NCBI GenBank assembly: GCA_000716465.1
Contig: JNWL01000049.1
Coordinates: 7,159-71,158, forward strand
Length of the DNA stretch: 64,000 nucleotides
Direction of reading: 5' to 3'
From: Streptomyces bikiniensis
GTDB taxonomy: Bacteria > Actinomycetota > Actinomycetes > Streptomycetales > Streptomycetaceae
Shown: positions 19,137-28,210 of the stretch, piece by piece
How the letters are laid out: the number at the start of each line of letters is the position of its first letter
Position numbering within the stretch: position 1 is the stretch's first letter
Translations under genes and position numbers: made by a program
The notes under the pieces: generated by a model
What the model saw: only the letters and a program-made list of their open reading frames with translations
What the model was told of the DNA's origin: nothing
The model's database searches: none

Positions 19137-20050
19137 CCGTGCGCGCGGAGGGTGCGCAGGGCCTCGACGGTGACGATCGGGCGCCACTCCAGGGCGGAGC
19201 CGGGGGCCCAGGCGCGCCAGCGGATCGGCCAGCCGCCGTCCTCCTCCTGGTCGGCCGCGAGCCGGTCGAGCGACCGGGCCATCTCCTCCTCCGTGAACCA
19301 GCGCGCGGCCAGCGAGTCCGGCACGCGCGCGTAGTCGTGCGGGAAGTGGTGCTCCCCGGGCGCGTACCCGTCCGCCACCGGCCAGTCCTCCGGACGGTCC
19401 GGGTCGAGCACGGCGAGCCCCTGCTCCCGGACGAGCCGGCCGAGGCGGTCGGCGGCCGCCTCCGCGCGCGGGCGGTCCGGAGCCCCGTCGAGGAAGGCGA
19501 CGGCGGCCTGGACCTCGTACGGATGGGACTTCTCCAGGGACTCCACGGCCGACCAGCAGAACTCGGTGGCCCGGAACAGCCACGCGTGCCACACCTGGTT
19601 GCGGTGGAGGAGCCCGACCACCGGACCGGTCGAGAGCAGCGCGCTCGGCGGCCGGTCGACGACCGGCACGAAGGGGGCCGAGGGGTAGGGCCGCTGCGAG
19701 GGGTGGATCGCCGGGAGGGCGCCGTCGTGCGTGGACACCGCCGTGAGGTACCGGCAGATCCGTTCGATCCGCGGCCCGCCGCAGCGGCCGATGGAGTCCA
19801 GGACCCGCAGCGCGTGCGCGGTGTGCAGCGGCTGGCTGACGGGCCCGCGCAGATCCGGTTCGAGCGCGTGGCCGTACCCGCCGTCCTCGTTCAGGTACGC
19901 CGTGAGCGCCGTCTCGACCTGATCCGCGCCACCGCGCTGGAAGTGGTAGGCGAACCGGCGCTGTTCGAGGACGCGGGCCGTGAGCCAGACGAAACGCTCG
20001 GCGCGGGCCAAGGGGGTCGGGGACGCGGAGGGGAGGGGTTTTTCGGCCAT
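19121..20050 (-). CDS. Prenyltransferase/squalene-cyclase-fold protein, function unknown
   Basis: A 309-residue soluble protein with an alpha/alpha-toroid look. It has repeated motifs such as LNEDGGYGHALEPDL and DQEEDGGWPIRW, of the type found in squalene cyclases and protein prenyltransferase subunits. No DCTAE or DXDD cyclase motif is visible, so catalytic activity is doubtful. ATG 20050 begins (M)AEKPLPSAS. The frame continues upstream to 20641, but that part is antisense to DUF3046 and is rejected. It stands alone, converging on azlD. Confidence 0.7.
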   Translation of the reverse strand: MAEKPLPSASPTPLARAERFVWLTARVLEQRRFAYHFQRGGADQVETALTAYLNEDGGYGHALEPDLRGPVSQPLHTAHALRVLDSIGRCGGPRIERICRYLTAVSTHDGALPAIHPSQRPYPSAPFVPVVDRPPSALLSTGPVVGLLHRNQVWHAWLFRATEFCWSAVESLEKSHPYEVQAAVAFLDGAPDRPRAEAAADRLGRLVREQGLAVLDPDRPEDWPVADGYAPGEHHFPHDYARVPDSLAARWFTEEEMARSLDRLAADQEEDGGWPIRWRAWAPGSALEWRPIVTVEALRTLRAHGRPVH

Positions 20051-20129
20051 GCTCCGACCGTAGGGCGGAAAGCCGTGCTGACAAGGCCCGCGGAGCGGGC
20101 TGCACTCTTGGGAGCGGGATACTGGGGGC

Positions 20130-20324
20130 ATGCGGTTGACGATTTTCTGGGAACGGATGGCCGACCACTTCGGTGCGTCGTACGCCGAGTCCTTCGCGAG
20201 TGACCATGTGATGGCGGAGCTCGGGGGCCGGACCGTACGGGAGGCGCTGGACGCCGGCTGGGAGGCGAAGGACGTGTGGCGCGCCGTCTGCGCCGCCGTC
20301 GACGTGCCCGCCGACAAGCGCTGA
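20130..20324 (+). CDS. DUF3046 protein
   Basis: A 64-residue soluble protein: MRLTIFWERMADHFG start, a conserved region around FASDHVMAELGGRTV, and a GWEAKDVWRAVC end. It matches the actinobacterial DUF3046 family, commonly found near recA. A GATACT -10-like hexamer lies 6 nt before the ATG with no RBS, pointing to a leaderless message. The function is unknown. Confidence 0.85.
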   Translation: MRLTIFWERMADHFGASYAESFASDHVMAELGGRTVREALDAGWEAKDVWRAVCAAVDVPADKR

Positions 20325-20429
20325 GCGGTCCGTCCACCGGCCCGGTGGGCGGACCGGGGGACGGGACCGTCGTACGGTGACGGGCGGGGGCCCGGGAGGA
20401 ATGTCCGCGCGGTGCGCGAGACTGGCGGG

Positions 20430-21812
20430 GTGGCCCCGACTGACGACAGCGACGACACCGACAAGACCCCCGGCTCCGAGGAGATCCACGGGAGCCGTGG
20501 CGCCGACGAGGCCCACGGCTCCGGCGGGATCACCGGCAGGCCCGGCGGCGCCGGCAGGACCGGTTCGACCGACGTGACGGCTTCCGCGCCTCCGGCTTCC
20601 GCCATCGGCACCGGCACGGGGGGAGGCGTCGCCGTGGGCACGCCTCCCGCCCCGGAGACCGTGTCCCCGGCGGGCGCCGCGCGGATGCCGCGCTGGCTGC
20701 CCCGCGCGCTCGTCCTGGCCTTCGCGCTCTACTCCTGTTTCCTGCTGGGCAGCTGGGCCTTCCACCAGCTCGTCGGCCTCCTCGTCAACATCCTCCTGGC
20801 CTTCTTCCTCGCCCTCGCCATCGAACCGGCGGTCGGGCGCATGGCGGCGCGCGGGATGCGCCGGGGCCTCGCCACCTTCCTCGTCTTCCTCGCCGTCCTC
20901 GTCTTCAGCGTCGGCTTCGTCGTCCTCCTGGGCTCGATGCTCGCCGGACAGATCGTCGACATGGTCGAGAACTTCCCCAAGTACCTCGACTCGCTGATCA
21001 AGTGGATCAACGACAGCTTCCACACGGACCTGTCGAGGGTCGAGGTCCAGGACAGCCTGCTCAAGTCCGACTGGCTGCAGAGGTACGTGCAGAACAGCGC
21101 TTCCGGCGTCCTCGACGTCTCCGCCACCGTCCTCGGCGGCCTGTTCCGGCTCCTCACGATCTTCCTGTTCTCGTTCTACTTCGCCGCCGACGGGCCCCGG
21201 CTGCGGCGCGCGCTCTGCTCCGTCCTGCCGCCCGCCCGGCAGGCCGAGGTGCTGCGGGCGTGGGAGATCGCGGTCGACAAGACCGGTGGCTATCTGTATT
21301 CGCGCGGCCTGATGGCCCTCATCTCGGGCGTCGCGCACTTCGTGCTCTTCGAGATCCTGGACGTGCCGTACGCCCCTGCGCTCGCCGTGTGGGTCGGTCT
21401 GGTCTCGCAGTTCATCCCGACCATCGGCACCTATCTGGCCGGCGCCCTGCCGATGCTGATCGCCTTCACCGTCAACCCCTGGTACGCGGTGTGGGTGCTC
21501 GGCTTCGTCGTGGTCTACCAGCAGTTCGAGAACTACGTCCTCCAGCCGAAGCTCACCTCGAAGACCGTGGACATCCACCCGGCGGTGGCCTTCGGTTCGG
21601 TCATCGCGGGGACGGCGCTGCTCGGTGCCGTCGGCGCGCTGATCGCGATCCCGGCCGTCGCCACCCTGCAGGCCTTCCTCGGCGCGTACGTGAAGCGGTA
21701 CGACGTGACGGATGACCCGCGCGTCCACGGCCACCGCAGGTACGGCGAGGCGGTGGTCGCCCGGCTGCAGAAGGCCCTGCACCACAAGAAGGAGTCCGCG
21801 CCGGAGGAGTGA
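20430..21812 (+). CDS. AI-2E (PerM) family permease
   Basis: A 460-residue membrane protein. The first ~95 residues are an Asp/Thr/Gly-rich disordered tail. Then come three N-terminal helices, a central soluble segment (about residues 190-250), and C-terminal helices with QFIPTIGTYLAGALP and EQF-type elements (VVYQQFENYVLQPKL), diagnostic of the family. Substrates differ (autoinducer-2, Na+ antiport, others) and none can be assigned. GTG 20430 sits 6 nt after GAGACT, the same arrangement as miaA; GTG 20412 is an alternative. Confidence 0.82.
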   Translation: MAPTDDSDDTDKTPGSEEIHGSRGADEAHGSGGITGRPGGAGRTGSTDVTASAPPASAIGTGTGGGVAVGTPPAPETVSPAGAARMPRWLPRALVLAFALYSCFLLGSWAFHQLVGLLVNILLAFFLALAIEPAVGRMAARGMRRGLATFLVFLAVLVFSVGFVVLLGSMLAGQIVDMVENFPKYLDSLIKWINDSFHTDLSRVEVQDSLLKSDWLQRYVQNSASGVLDVSATVLGGLFRLLTIFLFSFYFAADGPRLRRALCSVLPPARQAEVLRAWEIAVDKTGGYLYSRGLMALISGVAHFVLFEILDVPYAPALAVWVGLVSQFIPTIGTYLAGALPMLIAFTVNPWYAVWVLGFVVVYQQFENYVLQPKLTSKTVDIHPAVAFGSVIAGTALLGAVGALIAIPAVATLQAFLGAYVKRYDVTDDPRVHGHRRYGEAVVARLQKALHHKKESAPEE

Positions 21813-21813
21813 G

Positions 21814-21839
21814 GCGTTCCGGCCCGCGCCCGGGAACGC
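21814..21839. terminator. Weak hairpin between convergent permease and cydB genes
   Basis: A 7-bp inverted repeat (gcgttcc / ggaacgc) lies in the 45-bp gap between the two stops. Confidence 0.35.
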
Positions 21840-21857
21840 GGGGATCGAACGCGGGGC

Positions 21858-22637
21858 TCAGAGGTACGAGGGCCGGGTGACCCGGTGCCGGAAGGCGTAC
21901 CAGGTCCAGGCCTGGACGGCCACGAGCAGCGGGGTGACGACGAGGAGGGCGGGCACCAGCAGGGCGAGCGTGGCGGGGTCCGCCGCCCGTCCGGCCAGCG
22001 GCAGCGCGGTCCCCGCCCAGAGCGGCAGCCCGGCGAGCAGGACGCCGGTGAGCGCGAAGGACTGCCACGGGTGCCCGGTCCGCCCGACGAGGCGGCGGGC
22101 CCGCTCGTACGGCGGTCCCGTGAGCCGCAGCACGGCGAAGCCGAGGCCGTGCGCGGCGAACAGGGCGGCCACGGCGAGGGCGGCGAGGACCGCCGTGGGG
22201 CCGGTCGCCGGGGCGTACGGACGCCCGGTGAGCAGGGCGGCGAGCAGCCACCCCCAGGAGAGCGCGACGGTCCAGCTCCCGCAGACCACGGCGGCGTCGC
22301 AGCCGGCCCGCCGCCGTGGTCCGGCGCCCCGGCCGCGCGACCAGAGGCCCGTGTCGCGCACGACCCAGCCGGTGAGGAGGGCCACGAAGACCGGGAACTG
22401 GCCGCTCAGGAGGTCTCCTTCGAGGGCGGGGAAGCAGCCGACGAACGCTCCGGCGGCGGCGACCAGCCAGACCTCGTTGCCGAGGAAGAAGGGGGCGAAG
22501 GAGGCGAGGACGAGCCGCCGCTCGCGGTCGTTCCGGCCGAGCCAGGGGACGAGCATGCCCGTGCCGACGTCCGCCCCGGCGAGGACGAACCAGCCTGCGG
22601 TGAAGAAGGCGAGCAGGGCGATGGCCAGGGTCTCCAC
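21858..22637 (-). CDS. Short cytochrome bd-type oxidase subunit II (CydB-like)
   Basis: A 259-residue membrane protein, clearly shorter than typical CydB (about 335-380). The N-terminus (AGWFVLAGADVGTGML) resembles the family's LDGFDLGVGML helix with DG changed to AD. The FLGNEVWLVAAAGAFVGCFP segment corresponds to the conserved GNEVWL region. It is downstream of the CydA-like gene, from which it is separated by a 10-bp tandem repeat block. It is the probable structural partner of that subunit. Shortening appears to affect the C-terminal helices. No cydDC assembly transporter is nearby. Confidence 0.75.
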   Translation of the reverse strand: METLAIALLAFFTAGWFVLAGADVGTGMLVPWLGRNDRERRLVLASFAPFFLGNEVWLVAAAGAFVGCFPALEGDLLSGQFPVFVALLTGWVVRDTGLWSRGRGAGPRRRAGCDAAVVCGSWTVALSWGWLLAALLTGRPYAPATGPTAVLAALAVAALFAAHGLGFAVLRLTGPPYERARRLVGRTGHPWQSFALTGVLLAGLPLWAGTALPLAGRAADPATLALLVPALLVVTPLLVAVQAWTWYAFRHRVTRPSYL

Positions 22638-22650
22638 GGGGAATTCCTCT

Positions 22651-22739
22651 TCTCGGGGCTTCTCGGGGCTTCTCGGGGCTTCTCGGGGCTTCCCGGAGGC
22701 TTCTCGGGGCTTCCCGGAGGCTTCTCGGGGGTTTCTCGG
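22651..22739. repeat. 10-bp tandem repeat tctcggggct with 20-21-bp variants
   Basis: Four perfect 10-bp units (22651-22690) are followed by alternating tcccggaggct and tctcggggct units. The block lies between the cydA-like stop and the cydB-like start. Confidence 0.8.
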
Positions 22740-22758
22740 AAACGGGGCGTGCGGGGGC

Positions 22759-24063
22759 TCAGTAGCGCGGGGCGGGCAGTGCGTCGGCCGGGTCGGGCGC
22801 CCCGCCCGGCCCGTCGCCGGTGGCCGGGCGCTCGTCGTGGCCGAGGCCGGAGTCGACGGGACCGCGGCGGGCGTGCCGGGTCAGGAGCCGGGCGTTGAGG
22901 ACGGCGAGCAGGACGAACAGCGTGGTGAAGACGGTGAGGGAGAGACGCATGGCGCCGGGGGAGAGGTCCGACACCGCGTCCTCCGTCTTGAGGAGCCCGT
23001 ACACCACCCAGGGCTGCCGGCCCGCCTCCCGGAACACCCAGCCGCTGATCATCGCGAGGTACGGCAGCGGCACGGCCGCCATCAGGACGGCGTGCCAGAG
23101 CCGGAACCGGAAGACGGCCGTCTTGAAACAGGCCAGGATCACCCCGGCGAAGCACAGGTACATCATCAGGGCGAAGCAGATGAGCATCACCAGGCCGCCG
23201 CCTCGGGTCCACGCTTCCGAGGGCACGTAGTCACCCGGACCGAAACGTTCCGTCATCTCCGCCTGGAGGCGCGCGGTCTCGGCCGCCTTCCCGCTGAAGA
23301 CGGCCGACTTCATCGGCTGGAAGGTGGCGAGGGCCCCGAGCTGGAGTCCGCCGAAGACGGCCGCCGCCATCAGCGCGGGCGCCGACAGGAACACCCCGAT
23401 GCGCAGGCTGCGGCCGAAGAACTCCCACTCGGGGCTGCGGCGGAAGAGGTGGTACGCGCTCACCCCGGCCATGAAGAACCCGGCGGTGAGCAGCGCCCCC
23501 GCCAGGACGTGGCCGAAGGCGAGGAGGGCGGAGGGATTGGTGAGGACGGCGACCGGGTCGTCGAGCACGAGCCCGCCGTCCCCGGAGCGGTGCCCCACGG
23601 GGTGGTTGAGGAAGCCGTTGGAGACGAGGATCCAGTACGCCGACAGGTAGGCGGTCAGGACGACGATCCAGATCGCGGCCAGATGGGCCCAGCGGTTGAG
23701 CCGGTGCCAGCCGAAGATCCACAGGCCGAGGAAGGTCGACTCGACGAAGAACGCCACGACCGTCTCGACGGCGAGGGAGGCGCCCAGGACGTTGCCCGCC
23801 TCGTGCGTGAGCCCGCTCCAGGCCATGCCGAACTGGAACTCCATCACGAGGCCGGTGACGATCCCGACCGCGCAGTTGATCACGTACAGCTGGCCCCAGA
23901 AGCGCACCATGCGCGCGTGGAGCGGGTTCCGGCCGAGCGTCGCCCGCGTCTGGAGCACCGCCACGACCGTCGCGAGCCCGAGCGTGAGGGCGACGAAGAG
24001 GAAGTGGCCGCCGGCGGTGAGGGCGAACTGCAGCCGGGCGAGATCGAGTACGTCCTGGTTCAC
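22759..24063 (-). CDS. Cytochrome bd-type oxidase subunit I (CydA-like), short Q-loop
   Basis: A 434-residue membrane protein. Haem ligand and proton-path features of the bd family are present: N-terminal His (ALTAGGHFLF), second His (LLAFGHVLAG), the two Glu of VETVVAFFVES, and the GRQPW motif. The Q-loop after QPMK is only a few dozen residues, against more than 100 in E. coli, and the Glu expected five residues after that Lys is Ser. Quinol oxidation may therefore differ. GTG 24063 (VNQDVLDLARLQF) is the best start; no clear RBS. It lies just downstream of a two-component system on the same strand. Confidence 0.8.
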   Translation of the reverse strand: MNQDVLDLARLQFALTAGGHFLFVALTLGLATVVAVLQTRATLGRNPLHARMVRFWGQLYVINCAVGIVTGLVMEFQFGMAWSGLTHEAGNVLGASLAVETVVAFFVESTFLGLWIFGWHRLNRWAHLAAIWIVVLTAYLSAYWILVSNGFLNHPVGHRSGDGGLVLDDPVAVLTNPSALLAFGHVLAGALLTAGFFMAGVSAYHLFRRSPEWEFFGRSLRIGVFLSAPALMAAAVFGGLQLGALATFQPMKSAVFSGKAAETARLQAEMTERFGPGDYVPSEAWTRGGGLVMLICFALMMYLCFAGVILACFKTAVFRFRLWHAVLMAAVPLPYLAMISGWVFREAGRQPWVVYGLLKTEDAVSDLSPGAMRLSLTVFTTLFVLLAVLNARLLTRHARRGPVDSGLGHDERPATGDGPGGAPDPADALPAPRY

Positions 24064-24200
24064 CCGTTCAGCGTCGGCGTACGGCACGGGGGCCGGCGTC
24101 GGTCCGGGGTGGACACCGGCCGTACCACGGTGGTCGCGCCGGTCCACGCGCGCGTACTCCGTGGGTTGTCCCTGTGGGGTCCCCTCCCTTAGGGGAGGCG

Positions 24201-24869
24201 TCAGGCCAGCCAGCCCGGGGTGATCATCCCGGACTCGTACGCCAGGATCACCAGCTGCGCCCGGTCCCGTACGGCCAGTTTGGTCATGATCCGGCTGACG
24301 TGGGTCTTGGCGGTGGCGGGGGAGAGGACCAGGCGGCCGGCGATCTCGTCGTTGGAGAGCCCCGCGCCGACCAGGCCGAGGACCTCGCGCTCCCGCTCGG
24401 TGAGGGCGTTCAGCCGGGGGCTCGGGTCCGGCTGCCGTTCGGCGCGCCCGGCGAACTCGGCGATCAGACGGCGGGTCACGGCCGGGGAGATCAGGGCGTC
24501 GCCGCGCGCCACGACCCGTACCGCGTGCAGCAGTTCCATCGGCTCGGTGTCCTTGACGAGGAAGCCCGAGGCGCCGGCGCGCAGCGCCCCGTACACGTGG
24601 TCGTCCGCGTCGAAGGTGGTCAGGATGACCACCCGGACCCCTTCGAGCCGCTGGTCGGCGGTGATGCGGCGGGTGGCTTCGAGCCCGTCGAGCACCGGCA
24701 TCCGGATGTCCATCAGGACCACGTCCGGGCGCAGTTCGCGGGCGAGGCCGATCGCCCGCTCCCCGTCGCCGGCCTCTCCGACGACCTCGATGTCCTCCTC
24801 GTCGGAGAGGATCGACCGGAAACCGGCCCGGACCAGGGTCTGGTCGTCGGCCAGCACGACACGGATCAT
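24201..24869 (-). CDS. NarL/FixJ-family response regulator
   Basis: A 222-residue protein. The receiver domain (residues ~1-120) has VVLADDQTLVR acidic residues, phospho-Asp in VVLMDIRMPVLDGLE and the switch Lys in FLVKDTEP. The LuxR-type HTH (about 155-215, LTEREREVLGLVGAGLSNDEIAG) is intact. The start ATG overlaps the kinase stop (ATGA), so it is coupled to the kinase. It is the likely regulator of the bd-type oxidase genes downstream, inferred from position. Confidence 0.9.
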   Translation of the reverse strand: MIRVVLADDQTLVRAGFRSILSDEEDIEVVGEAGDGERAIGLARELRPDVVLMDIRMPVLDGLEATRRITADQRLEGVRVVILTTFDADDHVYGALRAGASGFLVKDTEPMELLHAVRVVARGDALISPAVTRRLIAEFAGRAERQPDPSPRLNALTEREREVLGLVGAGLSNDEIAGRLVLSPATAKTHVSRIMTKLAVRDRAQLVILAYESGMITPGWLA

Positions 24870-26149
24870 CGGGTGCCCTCCTGGGGGCTCTTCTCGGGGG
24901 TACGGGGGCCTTCCCCGAGTACGGAAGGTGCGGAAGAGGCGGAGGGCGCGGAAGGTGTGGCGTACGGCAGTCGGGCGTCCACCAGGAAGCCGCCGTCCTC
25001 CCCGTTTCCCGCGGTCAGTTCACCGCCGAGCGCGCGGGCCCGCTCGGCCATGCCCCGGATGCCGCTGCCCAGCGGGCGGTCCTCCGGGGCGCCCCCGCCG
25101 TCGTCCGCGATCCGCAGCCGCACCACGTCCGGGCCCCAGTCGAGGCCGACGTCCACGGTCCTCGCGCCCGCGTGCCGGGCGATGTTCGTCAGCGACTCCT
25201 GCACGATCCGGTACGCGGCGAGGTCGACGGGCGGCGGCAGCGGCACGGGGGTGCCCGTGACGCCCGTACGGACGTCGAGGCCGGCGCTCCGGGCCCGTTC
25301 GGCGAGGTCGCCGAGGAGCGCGAGGCCGGAGGAGGCGGGGGTCGTCGGGGTGGCCTCGTCGGCCCGGCGCAGCACCCCCAGGGTCGCCCGCAGCTCGCGC
25401 AGCGCGTCCTTGCTCGTGGCCCTCACCGCCTCCAGGGCTTCGGTCGCGGTGGCGAGCCCGGCCTCGGGGGCCGGCTTCTTGCCGAGCCGGTGCAGCGCGG
25501 CCCCGGACTGCACGTTGATCAGCGAGATGCTGTGGCCGAGGACGTCGTGGACCTCGCGGGCGATCCGCAGCCGCTCCTCGGTGGCGCTCTGCCGGGCCCG
25601 GGCCTCCTGCTCCCGCTCGGCGGCCAGCGCCCGTTGCTCCACCTCGTGGAGGTAGGCGGCCCGGGTGCGCTGGGCCCGGCCCACGGCGACCAGGCTGATC
25701 AGCCAGCCGGCCAGCATGGCGAGCGAGGTGTCGTCGATCTGCCGGTGCCCCGGCTGCTGCCGGACCTCGCCGGCGCCGACCGCGAGCAGGGTGACGGCGC
25801 CGAGCGCGACGGCGGCGGCGAAGCGTCCTTCGGCGGCGGTCGTGTAGAGGGCGAGCGCGAAGGCGATCATGAGCGGGCCGTCCTGGGCGGACAGCGGGTA
25901 GTAGACGGCGCAGGCGAGCAGCGTGGCGACGGCGACGGCGACCGGCTGCCGTCGCCGGAAGTACAGGGCCCCGCAGCCGGCCAGGACGAGCACCCAGCCG
26001 AGCACGGCGCGGAGCGGGGGCTCGCTCGCGCGGAGCCCCGCGACGAGCGTCCAGACCGCCACCACGAGCAGGACGGCGCCGGCCACGAGGGCGTCGGCGG
26101 CGCGCGGTGACGGACGGCCGCCGCCGGGGGAGCGGAGGGGGAGGGGCAT
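24866..26149 (-). CDS. Sensor histidine kinase, HisKA_3 family
   Basis: A 427-residue membrane kinase. The N-terminal ~160 residues hold about five or six membrane helices and no obvious extracellular sensor domain. The dimerisation/phosphoacceptor segment reads LRIAREVHDVLGHSISLINV with the His of EVHD. The HATPase region has ESLTNIARHAGA (N box) and ADDGGGAPEDRPLGSGIRGM. The partner regulator is coupled by ATGA. The cytochrome bd-like genes follow 140 nt after the regulator, so respiratory or redox sensing is a reasonable inference. Confidence 0.9.
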   Translation of the reverse strand: MPLPLRSPGGGRPSPRAADALVAGAVLLVVAVWTLVAGLRASEPPLRAVLGWVLVLAGCGALYFRRRQPVAVAVATLLACAVYYPLSAQDGPLMIAFALALYTTAAEGRFAAAVALGAVTLLAVGAGEVRQQPGHRQIDDTSLAMLAGWLISLVAVGRAQRTRAAYLHEVEQRALAAEREQEARARQSATEERLRIAREVHDVLGHSISLINVQSGAALHRLGKKPAPEAGLATATEALEAVRATSKDALRELRATLGVLRRADEATPTTPASSGLALLGDLAERARSAGLDVRTGVTGTPVPLPPPVDLAAYRIVQESLTNIARHAGARTVDVGLDWGPDVVRLRIADDGGGAPEDRPLGSGIRGMAERARALGGELTAGNGEDGGFLVDARLPYATPSAPSASSAPSVLGEGPRTPEKSPQEGTR

Positions 26150-26297
26150 GCGTCGAAGGATAGGTCGGAGAGCGGGTCCAGGAGCTACTCATACAGTTGG
26201 CTAGTCAATAAAGTGAGTATGGTGGGCGTGGGTGCGGCACGGCTCGTGGGTCTGGCCGCCCGTAGGGCCGGTCGGTGGGAGAGGGTGGAGGTCCGCG

Positions 26298-27092
26298 ATG
26301 ACGGATGGCACGTTTCTGCGGTACGTCGCGCTGGGGGACAGCCAGACGGAGGGCGTCGGCGACGGTGACGACACCGGCGGTCTGCGCGGCTGGGCGGACC
26401 GGCTCGCCGAACTGCTCGCCCGCGACAGTCCGGACATGCTCTACGCCAACCTGGCCGTACGGGGCCGCCTCGCCGGGCAGGTGCGTGCCGAACAGCTCGC
26501 CCCCGCCCTCGCGCTCGATCCGGATTTCGCCACGGTCGTCGCGGGCTTCAACGACCTGCTGAGGCCCGGGTTCGACGCGGACGCGACGGCCGGGCATCTG
26601 GAGGAGATGTTCGCCGCGCTGACCGGGCGGGGCGCGCGCGTAGCGACCCTGGCCTTCCCCGACGTGGGCCGGATCACCCCGCTGGCCCGGCCGCTCGTCC
26701 CGCGCGTCCGGGCCCTCAACGCGCGCGTCCGGGAGGCCGCGGGCCGGTACGGCGTCGTCGTCGTGGAGACCGGCCACCAGCCGGTCGTCACCGACCCGCG
26801 GCTGTGGAGCCCCGACCGGCTGCACGCCGGACCGCTGGGCCACGCGCGCATCGCAGCCGCCGTGGCCGAGGCCCTCGGCCTGCCCGGTGCCGACGACTCC
26901 TGGACCCGCCCGCTGCCGCCGCCGGACGTCCCCCTCCCCACGGGCCTCCGCGCCGAACTGCGCTGGGCCGGCGCCTTCCTGGGGCCTTGGCTCGGCCGGC
27001 GGCTGCGCGGCCGGTCGTCCGGCGACGGCCGCGGGGCCAAGCGGTCGGAGCTGCTGCCGGTGGTACGGGTCGAGGAGCCGGGCGTACGGTGA
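26298..27092 (+). CDS. SGNH/GDSL-family hydrolase
   Basis: A 264-residue esterase-like protein. Block I GDSQTEG carries the nucleophile Ser near residue 15. The Gly of block II (NLAVRGRLAGQV) and the Asn of block III (VAGFNDLLRPG) are visible. Block V has the Asp/His pair in WSPDRLHAGPLGHARI. There is no signal peptide, so it is probably cytoplasmic. ATG 26298 follows GGAGGT (26287-26292). The substrate is unknown. It is divergent from the kinase gene. Confidence 0.85.
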   Translation: MTDGTFLRYVALGDSQTEGVGDGDDTGGLRGWADRLAELLARDSPDMLYANLAVRGRLAGQVRAEQLAPALALDPDFATVVAGFNDLLRPGFDADATAGHLEEMFAALTGRGARVATLAFPDVGRITPLARPLVPRVRALNARVREAAGRYGVVVVETGHQPVVTDPRLWSPDRLHAGPLGHARIAAAVAEALGLPGADDSWTRPLPPPDVPLPTGLRAELRWAGAFLGPWLGRRLRGRSSGDGRGAKRSELLPVVRVEEPGVR

Positions 27093-27198
27093 CCGCCGTC
27101 CCGGCGGCGTGTACGAGGGGGGCGCCCGCGTGGCCACCGTTACCGGGTCGAGGAAGCGCCGGCGCGGGACGGGAGGTCCGGAGCCCGGGGGCGGGGAT

Positions 27199-27996
27199 TC
27201 AGAGCGCGAGGACGGGGCGCACGGAGAGGTCGTCGACGAAGTCCTCGCCGTCCGGGCCGTACACGAACTCGGCCATGAAGGGATTGCGGTGGGCGGTGGC
27301 CAGGGGGAGCCACGCCAGCAGGGTGCCGTAGCCGCCGCACACCGACTCGCCGCCGTCCCCGCCGTACACCGTGGTGGGGTCGCTCGTCAGTTCCATGTCG
27401 TACGTGTCGTGGGCGATGCGCGGGCCGAAGGCGCTCGGCAGGCGGTGCGGGCCGGTGTCGTCCCCGTAGGGGACCCGGTCGAGGGGGCACTCGTCGCCCC
27501 ACCGGAACAGGGTGTCGGCCCCGGCCCCGCAGGCGTGCTCCCACTCGTCCGGGCTCGGCATCCGCAGTCCGCGCGCCGCGAGCACGGCCGGCACGGCGGC
27601 GGGCGGCTCCGACAGGTGCTCGCTCTCCACGGCCATGAGCACCGTGGGCAGCGTGACGCGCCGCCAGGGGCTGAGCACGCGTGCGAGGTGGGTCTTCAGA
27701 TCGGGGCCGAAACCGAAGCCCTGCTCCGCGCTCTCCGCGTAGTCGGCGACCTGCCCGGGCGTCGGCCGCCAGGCCTCGGCGTCGAACCCGAGGGTCACGG
27801 GGCCGCCGGGTATCAGGGCGAACTCCCGACCGTCCCGCTCCACGCGGGCGCGATGCAGCGGGGCGCCGAGGTGCTCGACCGTGTCGACAGCGGTCACGCG
27901 CCCGTCCACCCGGCGCGCGGCGTCCTGGGCGAAACGGTGTGCGGCGGACAGGTCGAAGGACCGCCACCGGGAGAGGGTGAGATCGGAGAGGGGCAC
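27199..27996 (-). CDS. FGE/SUMF1-like domain protein of unknown function
   Basis: A 265-residue protein. The central MPSPDEWEHACGAGADTLFRWGDECP segment resembles the LPTEAEWEYAA...WGDE core of formylglycine-generating-enzyme-fold proteins. The C-terminus GYGTLLAWLPLATAHRNP ... SVRPVLAL fits loosely. The catalytic Cys pair of true FGE is not evident, so it may be a fold relative with another role. GTG 27996 is the preferred start; upstream sequence enters a low-complexity repeat. Confidence 0.55.
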   Translation of the reverse strand: MPLSDLTLSRWRSFDLSAAHRFAQDAARRVDGRVTAVDTVEHLGAPLHRARVERDGREFALIPGGPVTLGFDAEAWRPTPGQVADYAESAEQGFGFGPDLKTHLARVLSPWRRVTLPTVLMAVESEHLSEPPAAVPAVLAARGLRMPSPDEWEHACGAGADTLFRWGDECPLDRVPYGDDTGPHRLPSAFGPRIAHDTYDMELTSDPTTVYGGDGGESVCGGYGTLLAWLPLATAHRNPFMAEFVYGPDGEDFVDDLSVRPVLAL

Positions 27997-28063
27997 GCCG
28001 CGCAGGATGGCACGGGGGTGTGACAGCGGTTGAGGGAGGGGCCGGTGCGGGCCGGCCGCCCCT

Positions 28064-28173
28064 CGACCGACCGACCGACCGACCGACTGATTGATCGCCC
28101 GATCGCCCGCCCGCCCGCCCGACCGGCCGACCATTCGCCCGCCCGCCCGACCGGCCGACCATTCGCCCGCCCG
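28064..28173. repeat. GACC tetranucleotide run and a 28-bp direct repeat
   Basis: A GACC/CGAC microsatellite occupies about 28064-28086. It is followed by two copies of a roughly 28-bp unit, gcccgcccgcccgaccggccgaccattc. This lies upstream of the FGE-like gene start and is not coding. Confidence 0.7.
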
Positions 28174-28210
28174 CCGCGAGCGGCGCGGTCGTTTCGGCGG
28201 GCGTGGAGCC

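Noticed and set aside
21858..24063. Deletion damage in the CydA-like and CydB-like genes, as in gluA
   Set aside because: Both are short, but membrane segments and ligands are continuous without an abrupt family switch, so a divergent subfamily is more likely than a lesion.
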